Positions 1 to 5,001 of a stretch of 5,512 nucleotides of DNA are shown here, one piece after another. Positions within the stretch are counted from its first letter, which is position 1. Each line of letters begins with the position of its first letter. Location: contig JASJPG010000082.1 of NCBI GenBank assembly GCA_031426815.1, positions 1 through 5,512 on the forward strand. Reading direction: 5' to 3'. The notes below the pieces were generated by a model. The model did no database searches, was not told the origin of the DNA, and saw only the letters and a list, made by a program, of their open reading frames with translations. Made by a program: the position numbers and the translations under genes. The stretch comes from PFJX01 sp031426815. GTDB taxonomy: Bacteria > Pseudomonadota > Gammaproteobacteria > Burkholderiales > Thiobacillaceae.

Positions 1-186
1 GGCTTGCTGGCCACGGGGGTCGGTTCGGTGGCTTTCGTGGTGGCGTTGCCGTTCACGCTGCCCAGCGGCAGTACCCGCGAAACGGCTTGCGAACTGGTCA
101 GCGAGCCGCTGGCCTACACTTTCACGCGCCCGCTGGGCGACTTCGAAGAGGTCGGCAAGGACTGCCGGGACACCGCCAAGCGGTGA
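1..186 (+). CDS. C-terminal part of an unrecognised membrane-anchored protein (5' end outside window)
   Basis: The reading frame is open from base 1 to the TGA at 184-186, giving 61 residues. The first 20 or so visible residues are hydrophobic (LLATGVGSVAFVVALPF) and look like a transmembrane helix or the end of a signal anchor. A polar tail of about 40 residues follows, with two cysteines (in ETACEL and GKDCRD). A TTG at 4-6 could be a start, but there is no room to see a ribosome site. Beginning in the middle of a hydrophobic stretch with no positive residues suggests the real start lies upstream. I do not recognise the family. The tail contains TFTRPLGDFEEVGKDCRD, which resembles no motif I can name. 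It is either a small inner-membrane protein or the last part of a longer one. Confidence 0.6.
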   Translation, partial: GLLATGVGSVAFVVALPFTLPSGSTRETACELVSEPLAYTFTRPLGDFEEVGKDCRDTAKR

Positions 187-260
187 TTGCCGAGTTTGTT
201 GAAACGCGTCGCCCTTCGGATTTCCCTGCCGCCGCAGAGCGCATCGCAAGGCGTCTTCGA

Positions 261-287
261 TAAAATAAACCTGATAGCGAACAGGGA
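261..287 (+). promoter_or_regulatory. Weak candidate -10 box and ribosome binding site before the Rap1a-like gene
   Basis: The 108-bp gap after the first gene contains an A/T-rich island, GATAAAATAAAC, in otherwise GC-rich DNA. TAAAAT at 261-266 could be a -10 box, but I find no good -35 hexamer at the usual distance, so the promoter call is weak. AGGGA at 283-287 lies seven bases before the ATG at 295 and is a plausible Shine-Dalgarno sequence, which supports that start. This would be the natural promoter position for the whole 295-2539 cluster. Confidence 0.3.
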
Positions 288-294
288 TGTAAAC

Positions 295-654
295 ATGAAG
301 TCTGCATATCGCCCGGTCCGGGTATTTCTGCTCATTGTGCCCATGTTGGCAATTTCCCAGCCGGTGCTGGCCGGGCCGGTACCCGGCAACGACGGCAGCG
401 TGATCCTGCGAATGTGCAAGGGCGCGGAGAAGGTGAAGGCGCTTTCGGTGATGTGCCACAGTTACCTCAACGGCTATATCGATGCGGCACATCACTATGG
501 CAAGGGCAAGGCGGCGTTCTGCCTGGAAGGCGGCGACAAGGAGAAAGCGCCTGGCGCGCTGACCGAGTGGATCGGCGCGCATCCCGAGTCGCTGACGCAG
601 CCGGCCGGAGCGGTGTTGCAGAAGGCGCTGACAGAGCGTTTTCCTTGCAAGTAA
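295..654 (+). CDS. Secreted Rap1a/Tai-family (type VI immunity-like) protein
   Basis: A 119-residue exported protein. The N-terminus has basic residues, a hydrophobic core (VFLLIVPMLAI) and a likely signal peptidase site after VLA at about residue 26. The mature part resembles the Rap1a/Tai family: NDGSVILRMC near the start, then CHSYLNGYIDAA, an FCLEG segment, a helix with LTEWIGAHPESL, and a C-terminal VLQKALTERFPC. Four cysteines (41, 54, 76, 118) fit the two disulfides expected for this periplasmic helical fold. Known members of the family (Rap1a of Serratia) neutralise a type VI peptidoglycan amidase effector. Here no effector or secretion gene is visible, so an immunity role is not supported by context. 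The frame is open further upstream, but the ATG at 295 is chosen because it starts the signal peptide and has AGGGA seven bases before it. The 3' end overlaps the probable truC start by 10 bp. Confidence 0.8.
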   Translation: MKSAYRPVRVFLLIVPMLAISQPVLAGPVPGNDGSVILRMCKGAEKVKALSVMCHSYLNGYIDAAHHYGKGKAAFCLEGGDKEKAPGALTEWIGAHPESLTQPAGAVLQKALTERFPCK

Positions 655-1436
655 GCACCGATTTTTCCGCCGCCGCGCTGCCGGTTGTCTATCGCGACGA
701 CTGGCTGATCGCCATACACAAGCCGGCGGGGCTGCTGGTGCATCGCAGCGCGCTGGATCGCCACGAAACCCATTTCGCCCTGCAGATGCTGCGCGACCAG
801 ATCGGTCGTCAGGTGTTTCCGGTGCATCGGCTCGACAAGGGCACTTCCGGCGTATTGCTGTTCGCGCTGGATCGCGAGGTCGGCCGTACGTTGAGCGGCC
901 AGTTCGAACGCGGCGAGGTGACCAAGAACTATCTCGCCGTGGTGCGTGGCTATCCGCCCGAAGTCGGCGAGATCGACCATCCGCTGGCGCGCATGGCGGA
1001 CGAACATGCCGGCATCGTCGCCAGCGCAGTCGCGCAGCCGGCGTCGACGCATTATCAAAGGCTGGCGACGGTGGAACTGCCGTATCGGGTGGATCGCTAT
1101 CCAACCAGCCGTTACGCCTTGCTGGCGCTGCAGCCGCTCACCGGTCGCTGGCATCAATTGCGGCGGCACTTGAAACACATTTCGCACCCGATCATCGGCG
1201 ACGCCACGCACGGCAAGGGGCGGCATAACCGGCTGTTTCATGAATTGTTCGGTTGCCAGCGTCTGTTGCTGGCGGCGACCGAGTTGCAACTGGTGCATCC
1301 GGTCGGGGGGCAGGCTTTGTGCTTGCAAGCGGACTTGGCCGAAGATTTCGCGGCGGTGCTGGAGCGATTGGGATGGGCCGCGGCGGTGAGCAAGCGGAAG
1401 CCCATTACAATGCCTGCCCCGCCACTTGTTCCGTGA
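645..1436 (+). CDS. truC: tRNA pseudouridine(65) synthase TruC
   Basis: TruC converts U65 in the T-stem region of certain tRNAs to pseudouridine. It belongs to the RluA group and acts in the cytosol. Over 263 residues the protein follows E. coli TruC closely: YRDDWLIAIHKPAGLLVHRS (17-36), RDQIGRQVF, HRLDKGTSGVLL (61-72) with the catalytic Asp in HRLD at about 64, THYQRLATVELP, RYPTSRYALL, TGRWHQLRRHLKHISHPIIG (166-185) and FGCQRLLLAATELQL. There is no ATG near the expected N-terminus. The TTG at 645 gives a start about 18 residues before DDW and overlaps the preceding gene's end by 10 bp. This suggests translational coupling, since no strong ribosome site is visible. The frame stays open to 414, but that part is out-of-frame translation of the upstream gene. 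The C-terminal 15 residues or so (SKRKPITMPAPPLVP) look like an unconserved tail. The gene ends two bases before the next ATG. Confidence 0.93.
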   Translation: MQVSTDFSAAALPVVYRDDWLIAIHKPAGLLVHRSALDRHETHFALQMLRDQIGRQVFPVHRLDKGTSGVLLFALDREVGRTLSGQFERGEVTKNYLAVVRGYPPEVGEIDHPLARMADEHAGIVASAVAQPASTHYQRLATVELPYRVDRYPTSRYALLALQPLTGRWHQLRRHLKHISHPIIGDATHGKGRHNRLFHELFGCQRLLLAATELQLVHPVGGQALCLQADLAEDFAAVLERLGWAAAVSKRKPITMPAPPLVP

Positions 1437-1438
1437 TC

Positions 1439-1753
1439 ATGTCCGAAGCCGATGCACTCCTCCGCGTCAAGCTGAATGCCGAAACCGGCAAACTGGCCTG
1501 GCCCGAACTGGAACGCCATTTCGCGCGCGGCGTGGTGATCAAGGTGGCCGGCGATCTCGATCTGGTCGAGGTGGCGGTGGCGATGTCGCACGACGATAAA
1601 GCCGTCGTCGAAGCCTGGCTGACACAAGGCCTGGTTTCCCGTGCTTCGACTGAAGACGCCATTGCCTGGCATGCGCAGCAAAGCCAGTTCTGGGTTGTGG
1701 TGGCGGCGCCCTGGGTGTTGATCCAGGAAGTCGCCGCGCGTTTGGATGCTTAA
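1439..1753 (+). CDS. DUF2288 family protein
   Basis: A 104-residue soluble protein with no signal peptide or membrane segment. Its pattern matches the DUF2288 family: an N-terminal KLNAETGKLAWPELERHFAR (11-30), a central DLDLVEVAVAMSHDDKAVVEAW segment (39-60), and a C-terminal FWVVVAAPWVLIQEVAARL (84-102) with the characteristic PWVLIQE ending. No biochemical function is known for the family. The ATG at 1439 begins two bases after the truC stop (TGATCATG), without a recognisable Shine-Dalgarno sequence. This fits translation coupled to truC. The frame is open further upstream, but only as an off-frame reading of truC. The length is typical for the family. Confidence 0.85.
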   Translation: MSEADALLRVKLNAETGKLAWPELERHFARGVVIKVAGDLDLVEVAVAMSHDDKAVVEAWLTQGLVSRASTEDAIAWHAQQSQFWVVVAAPWVLIQEVAARLDA

Positions 1754-1771
1754 CCCTTAACCGTTTCCCGC

Positions 1772-2308
1772 ATGGCCATCAAAGCAACCATCTTCAAAGC
1801 CGATCTGCAGATTGCCGACATGGATCGCAATTACTACGCCGAGCACAGCCTGACGCTGGCGCGGCATCCGTCCGAAACCGATGAACGCATGATGGTGCGG
1901 CTCTTGGCTTTCGCCATGTTCGCGCATGAGCACCTGATTTTTGCCAAAGGCTTGAATGCCGATGACGAGCCGGGCCTGTGGCAGATGGACCTGACCGGTG
2001 CGATCAAGCTGTGGATCGAAGTCGGCCTGCCGGACGAGAAGTGGATCCGCAAGGCCTGCGGCCGCGCCGAGCAAGTGGTGGTGCTCAGCTACGGCGGCCG
2101 CACGGCGGAGATGTGGTGGAGTGCGAACAAATCGAAGTTCGAGCGGCAGGAGAACCTGCGCGTGTTCAACTTGCCGGTCGAAGCCAGCCAGGCATTGGCC
2201 GCGCTTGCCAACCGCACCATGCGGCTGCAATGCAGCATTCAGGACGGCCAGATCTGGCTCACCGATACGCAGGAAACGGTTCATATCGAACCGCAGAAAT
2301 TACTTTAG
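1772..2308 (+). CDS. yaeQ: YaeQ family protein (PD-(D/E)XK nuclease-like fold)
   Basis: A 178-residue protein that aligns end to end with E. coli YaeQ: MAIKATIFKADLQIADMDRN (1-20), SLTLARHPSETDERMMVRLL (26-45), ADDEP (63-67), LWIEVGLPDEKWIRKAC (80-96), the WW pair at 115-116, and RTMRLQCSIQDGQIWLTD (148-165). The family has a structure related to PD-(D/E)XK restriction-type nucleases. The acidic residues in ADDEP and in WIEVGLPDEKWIRKA lie in the region of the putative active site. No nuclease activity or substrate is firmly established. An early report that YaeQ can replace the elongation factor RfaH was not upheld. The gene starts 18 bp after the DUF2288 stop, across a short TTAACCC/TTAACCG direct repeat, with no clear ribosome site. 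It is followed nine bases later by the S4 gene, so all belong to one probable operon. Confidence 0.92.
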   Translation: MAIKATIFKADLQIADMDRNYYAEHSLTLARHPSETDERMMVRLLAFAMFAHEHLIFAKGLNADDEPGLWQMDLTGAIKLWIEVGLPDEKWIRKACGRAEQVVVLSYGGRTAEMWWSANKSKFERQENLRVFNLPVEASQALAALANRTMRLQCSIQDGQIWLTDTQETVHIEPQKLL

Positions 2309-2317
2309 AAAGCGCCC

Positions 2318-2539
2318 ATGACCGATACCAATTTCACTCTGCGCGGCGAATTCGTCCAGCTCTGCGACCTGCTCAAGCTGGCGGGCGTGGCGGACAGCGG
2401 CGGGCACGGCAAAACCCTGGTCGCCGGCGGACAAGTGCGCGTCGATGGCGTCACCGAACATCGCAAGACCGCCAAGATCCGCGCCGGCCAACGCGTGGAA
2501 TGCGGCGAGGTGCGGATTCGCGTGCTCGGCAAATCCTAG
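2318..2539 (+). CDS. ybcJ: Small S4-domain RNA-binding protein (YbcJ-like)
   Basis: A 73-residue protein made up almost entirely of one S4 RNA-binding fold. It resembles E. coli YbcJ: FVQLCDLLKLAGVADSGGHG (12-31), then the typical S4 strand-turn VAGGQVRVDGVTEHRKTAKI (35-54) and RAGQRVECGEVRIRVLG. The family is thought to bind structured RNA; its target is unknown. The start ATG lies nine bases after the yaeQ stop. The TAG stop at 2537-2539 is part of a CTAG that also forms the outer end of the foldback element at 2536-2705. The protein ends at the same place as its E. coli relative, so the element does not seem to have removed residues. The gene is the last of the plus-strand cluster. Confidence 0.88.
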   Translation: MTDTNFTLRGEFVQLCDLLKLAGVADSGGHGKTLVAGGQVRVDGVTEHRKTAKIRAGQRVECGEVRIRVLGKS

Positions 2540-2705
2540 GAGTCCTGTCGGACTTTGGAATCGTCGGCTGCAAACCGGCCGCGATGGCCCCTTTTTCACC
2601 GGCTTCTTGCCCCATAGAGTGACTATGCGGCGGCGAATCCGGCAAAAAATGGGCTCGCCGGGGCCGATTTTCGCTATCGACGACCAAAGCCCGGCAGGCT
2701 CCTAG
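2536..2705. mobile_element. 170-bp foldback element, MITE-like, bounded by CTAG
   Basis: The ends are imperfect inverted repeats. CTAGGAG TCCTGTCGGACTTTGG at the left (from 2536) matches the complement of the right end (CTAGGAG CCTGCCGGGCTTTGG, up to 2705). The similarity continues inward through TCGTCG, a CGGCC block, a T-rich run and CCGG, to a short inner stem CATAG (2613-2617) / CTATG (2623-2627) with a five-base loop at the exact centre. By hand alignment about 70% of positions pair over arms of roughly 82 bases. No reading frame in it looks like a gene. CTAG at 2536-2539 and 2702-2705 can be read as a 4-bp target duplication, leaving a 162-bp core starting GAGTCCTG and ending CAGGCTC. 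This design fits a non-autonomous element moved by a transposase elsewhere in the genome. A REP-like structural repeat is the alternative. In RNA it would form a long hairpin between two convergent genes. Confidence 0.7.
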
Positions 2706-2719
2706 AGCGCTACGCGCTC
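2705..2719. terminator. Short perfect hairpin between convergent genes, without T-run
   Basis: GAGCGC (2705-2710) and GCGCTC (2714-2719) form a six-base-pair GC-rich stem with a three-base TAC loop. It sits two bases beyond the stop of the minus-strand gene at 2722. No T-run follows on either strand, so it is not a textbook intrinsic terminator. It could stop transcription weakly in both directions or protect the 3' end. Confidence 0.4.
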
Positions 2720-2721
2720 GT

Positions 2722-3033
2722 TCAGTAGTGCAGCATGGCTTGTCGGCGAACCGGGCGGAACGTGTTGGCCAAGACCTTCCGATTGCAACTACAGGCGGCT
2801 TCGCGTTCCAGTTTCGTGGCGAGGTGTTCGGCCAGATAACGCTCGCGCTCAGGGCCGGGAGTGAGTTGCGCCAGTACGGTTTTGTGCTGGCCGCATTCCT
2901 GTTCGGTCATCAGCACATGGCATGCGGTCGCATCGCCCGGCTGGGATGCCGCGTCTTCGCTAGCCCATGCGGGGAAGACTAGGCTGACCAGGGCGATCGC
3001 CAGGAACAGTTGGGATGAATGGGATGTTTGCAT
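2722..3033 (-). CDS. Small secreted four-cysteine protein of unknown function
   Basis: A 103-residue protein that I do not recognise. The N-terminus is a clear signal peptide: polar start, hydrophobic core LFLAIALVSLVF (9-20), and an AWA cleavage site at 22-24, predicting export to the periplasm. The mature part has four cysteines, C38 and C47 (in ACHVLMTEQECGQHK) and the pair C81-x-C83 (ACSC). These are well placed for two disulfides or a metal site. A charged, probably helical segment (TPGPERERYLAEHLATKLER) lies between them. The C-terminus is basic (RPVRRQ). The start is supported by an excellent ribosome site, AAGGAGG, five bases before the ATG. The gene is a separate unit convergent to the truC-S4 cluster and divergent from pgm. 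Confidence 0.75.
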   Translation of the reverse strand: MQTSHSSQLFLAIALVSLVFPAWASEDAASQPGDATACHVLMTEQECGQHKTVLAQLTPGPERERYLAEHLATKLEREAACSCNRKVLANTFRPVRRQAMLHY

Positions 3034-3038
3034 GATGA

Positions 3039-3045
3039 CCTCCTT
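3039..3045 (-). promoter_or_regulatory. Strong ribosome binding site of the four-cysteine gene
   Basis: On the minus strand this reads AAGGAGG, a near-perfect Shine-Dalgarno sequence, five bases before the ATG (3033-3031). It fixes the start and predicts efficient translation. The plus-strand cluster genes have much weaker sites. Confidence 0.8.
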
Positions 3046-3166
3046 GATCCGGCATGGAAGGGTGCCTGCCCTTCATTCGCAAGAACCATACCAATTTAGT
3101 CGGGAATGTGCCGGTGTGGAGAAATCGACCGGGAAGCCGCGTGTTTATTGGGTTTATGCAAATATT

Positions 3167-3180
3167 CATGCGGCCGCATG
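3167..3180. repeat. Perfect 14-bp palindrome, possible operator
   Basis: CATGCGGCCGCATG reads the same on both strands. It directly follows the A/T-rich island in the pgm/four-cysteine intergenic region. Such a symmetric site could bind a dimeric regulator. No second copy is seen in the window, and chance occurrence in GC-rich DNA cannot be excluded. Confidence 0.35.
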
Positions 3181-3312
3181 CCGATCATCCGGCTTGGCGG
3201 CATAGGGTTTTCGCACCAGGATCAAGCGGGGATGCGCGTGTTCGGTGCGGGTGTTGGCGCTCGCGGCGACGTAAGATTGCGGCATAGCCATTCCACACTC
3301 CGGAGAAACCAC

Positions 3313-4950
3313 ATGACGCACCCCCTCGCCGGGCAACCCGCCCCTGCCGATGTTCTGACCGATATCCCGGCACTGCTTGCCGCCTATTTCAATCAGCCCG
3401 ACCTCAGCCAGCCCACGCAACGTGTCGCTTTCGGCACCAGCGGCCATCGCGGCAGCGCGTTCAATGGCAGTTTCAACGAGGCGCATATCCTCGCCATCAC
3501 CCAGGCGGTGTGCGAATACCGTAGCGCGCAGGGCATCACCGGGCCGCTGTTTCTCGGCAAGGATACGCATGCGCTGTCGCAACCGGCGCAGTGCAGCGCG
3601 CTGGAAGTGCTTGCCGCCAATGGCGTCGAAACACGCCTGCAGGAGAACGACGGCTACACGCCGACGCCGGTGATTTCGCGCGCGATCCTGGTGTACAACC
3701 GCGACGAAGACAGTCCGCGCGCCGACGGCCTGGTCATCACGCCGTCGCACAATCCGCCGCGCGACGGCGGCATCAAATACAACCCGCCGCACGGCGGTCC
3801 GGCCGATACCGATGCCACCGGCTGGATCGAGCAGCGCGCCAATGCGCTGATGCGGGACGGCAATCGCGACGTGAAGCGGGTGCCGTACGCGCAGGCGCTG
3901 GCCGCACCGACCACCTTGCAGGAGGATTTCGTCGGCGCTTACGTGGCCGATCTGGGCGCGGTGATCGACATGGACGCGATCCGCAACGCCGGCCTGAAGA
4001 TCGGCGTCGACCCGCTCGGCGGTGCAGCGGTGGCGTACTGGCAGCCGATTGCCGAAAAGTATGGCCTGAATATCGAGATCGTGAATCCGAACGTCGACCC
4101 GGCGTTCGCCTTCATGACGCTGGATCACGACGGCAAGATCCGCATGGATTGTTCCAGCCCGTTTGCGATGGCCGGTCTGGTCAAGCTGAAGGACCGCTTC
4201 GACATCGCCTGGGGCAACGATGCCGACGTCGACCGGCACGGCATCGTGACGCCGTCGCTGGGCCTGCTCAATCCGAATCATTTCCTCGCCGTCGCCATCC
4301 ATTACCTGCTGACGCATCGGCCGCACTGGCCGGCGAGCGCGGCGGTGGGCAAGACGCTGGTGTCGAGCGGGCTGATCGACCGCGTGGTGAACGGGCTCGG
4401 CCGCACATTCCTGGAAGTGCCGGTCGGCTTCAAGTGGTTCTCCACCGGCCTGCTCGACGGCCACTTCTGCTTCGGCGGCGAGGAATCCGCCGGCGCGTCG
4501 TTCCTGCGCCGCGACGGCAGCGCCTGGACCACCGACAAGGACGGCATCATCCTCGGTCTGCTCGCGGCCGAGATCACCGCCGTCACCGGCCAAGATCCCG
4601 GTCGCTACTATCAGGAACTTGCCGCGCAATATGGCACGCCGTATTACGTGCGCATTGATGCAGTCGCCACGCCGGCGCAGAAAGCCGCATTCAAGCAACT
4701 GACCGGCGACCGCGTCGCCGCCGCCACGCTGGCGGGTGAGCCGATCATCGCGAAGATGACGCGCGCGCCCGGCAACGATGCGCCCATCGGTGGTCTGAAG
4801 GTCGCGACGGAAAATGGCTGGTTCGCCGCGCGCCCGTCCGGCACGGAAGACATCTACAAGCTTTATGCGGAAAGCTTCAAGAGCGCCGAACATCTGCAGG
4901 AAATCGTGCGCGAGGCGCAAAGCATCGTGACGGCGGCGCTGGCGTCATAA
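3313..4950 (+). CDS. pgm: Phosphoglucomutase (alpha-D-glucose phosphate-specific)
   Basis: Pgm interconverts glucose-1-phosphate and glucose-6-phosphate in the cytosol, linking glycolysis to glycogen, trehalose and nucleotide-sugar synthesis. The 545-residue protein is full length and very close to E. coli Pgm throughout. Visible sites, in order: FGTSGHRGSAF (40-50); the phosphoserine loop VITPSHNPP with catalytic Ser145; IKYNPPHGGPADT (154-166); the metal loop NDADVDRHG (302-310) with Asp303, 305 and 307 for Mg2+; the sugar-specificity loop GGEESAGASFLR (388-399); and the phosphate-binding loop ARPSGTEDIYK (506-516). All key residues are present, so the enzyme should be active. The ATG at 3313 is chosen because homology begins there (AGQPAPADVL) and GGAG lies seven bases upstream; the longer open frame before it is unrelated. 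The gene stands alone between a divergent and a convergent neighbour. Confidence 0.97.
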   Translation: MTHPLAGQPAPADVLTDIPALLAAYFNQPDLSQPTQRVAFGTSGHRGSAFNGSFNEAHILAITQAVCEYRSAQGITGPLFLGKDTHALSQPAQCSALEVLAANGVETRLQENDGYTPTPVISRAILVYNRDEDSPRADGLVITPSHNPPRDGGIKYNPPHGGPADTDATGWIEQRANALMRDGNRDVKRVPYAQALAAPTTLQEDFVGAYVADLGAVIDMDAIRNAGLKIGVDPLGGAAVAYWQPIAEKYGLNIEIVNPNVDPAFAFMTLDHDGKIRMDCSSPFAMAGLVKLKDRFDIAWGNDADVDRHGIVTPSLGLLNPNHFLAVAIHYLLTHRPHWPASAAVGKTLVSSGLIDRVVNGLGRTFLEVPVGFKWFSTGLLDGHFCFGGEESAGASFLRRDGSAWTTDKDGIILGLLAAEITAVTGQDPGRYYQELAAQYGTPYYVRIDAVATPAQKAAFKQLTGDRVAAATLAGEPIIAKMTRAPGNDAPIGGLKVATENGWFAARPSGTEDIYKLYAESFKSAEHLQEIVREAQSIVTAALAS

Positions 4951-4983
4951 AAACGGCCATGCGGACACTGTCCGCATGGCCGT
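4949..4983 (-). terminator. Strong intrinsic terminator of the Met/Pro-rich gene, shared with pgm
   Basis: ACGGCCATGCGGAC (4953-4966) pairs perfectly with GTCCGCATGGCCGT (4970-4983): 14 base pairs and a three-base ACT loop. On the minus strand the stem is followed by five T (4953-4949), the form of a rho-independent terminator for the gene ending at 5002. On the plus strand the stem begins three bases after the pgm stop but lacks a T-run. It may still end or protect the pgm transcript. Confidence 0.85.
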
Positions 4984-5001
4984 GGTGGGAGTTCTGCCGG
5001 T

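Larger units (their letters stand above)
3034..3312. promoter_or_regulatory. Divergent intergenic region upstream of pgm
   Basis: This 279-bp region must carry promoters for the minus-strand gene and for pgm. It holds an A/T-rich island at about 3142-3166 (GTTTATTGGGTTTATGCAAA and following) next to a perfect 14-bp palindrome at 3167-3180. A six-base-pair hairpin GAAGGG/CCCTTC lies at 3057-3074, just upstream of the minus gene's ribosome site. A weak -10-like TAAGAT lies at 3272-3277, 35 bases before the pgm ATG. I could not find a -35/-10 pair with good spacing, so no promoter is placed exactly. GGAG at 3302-3305 is the probable pgm ribosome site. The pgm frame is open back to 3106, but that stretch does not resemble the family. 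Confidence 0.45.

Noticed and set aside
495..1328. 277-residue minus-strand frame opposite truC
   Set aside because: It is the shadow of truC, with no recognisable motif, signal or ribosome site.
1750..1764. TTAACCCTTAACCG direct repeat between DUF2288 and yaeQ
   Set aside because: It is only two copies of a seven-base unit including a stop codon; too short to call a repeat element or binding site.
1757..2284. 175-residue minus-strand frame opposite yaeQ
   Set aside because: yaeQ on the plus strand matches its family end to end; the antisense frame has no support.
2445..2705. 86-residue plus-strand frame running through the foldback element
   Set aside because: It is off-frame to the S4 gene and its second half merely translates the inverted-repeat element; no domain or start signal supports it.
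2978..3033. Possible CRISPR, tRNA or rRNA sequence anywhere in the window, including here
   Set aside because: No regularly spaced repeats, cloverleaf or ribosomal RNA motif could be found; this stretch is the signal-peptide end of the four-cysteine gene.
3106..3312. 69-codon N-terminal extension of pgm
   Set aside because: It contains many Cys, Gly and Arg residues unlike Pgm, family homology begins at the 3313 ATG, and that ATG has its own ribosome site.
3591..4658. 355-residue plus-strand frame inside pgm
   Set aside because: It is an out-of-frame reading of pgm with an Arg-rich composition typical of shifted high-GC coding sequence.
3166..4920. 584-residue open frame on the minus strand across pgm
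   Set aside because: It is the antisense of a clear pgm gene in GC-rich DNA; its Arg/Ala/His-rich translation resembles no protein and all known Pgm motifs are on the plus strand.
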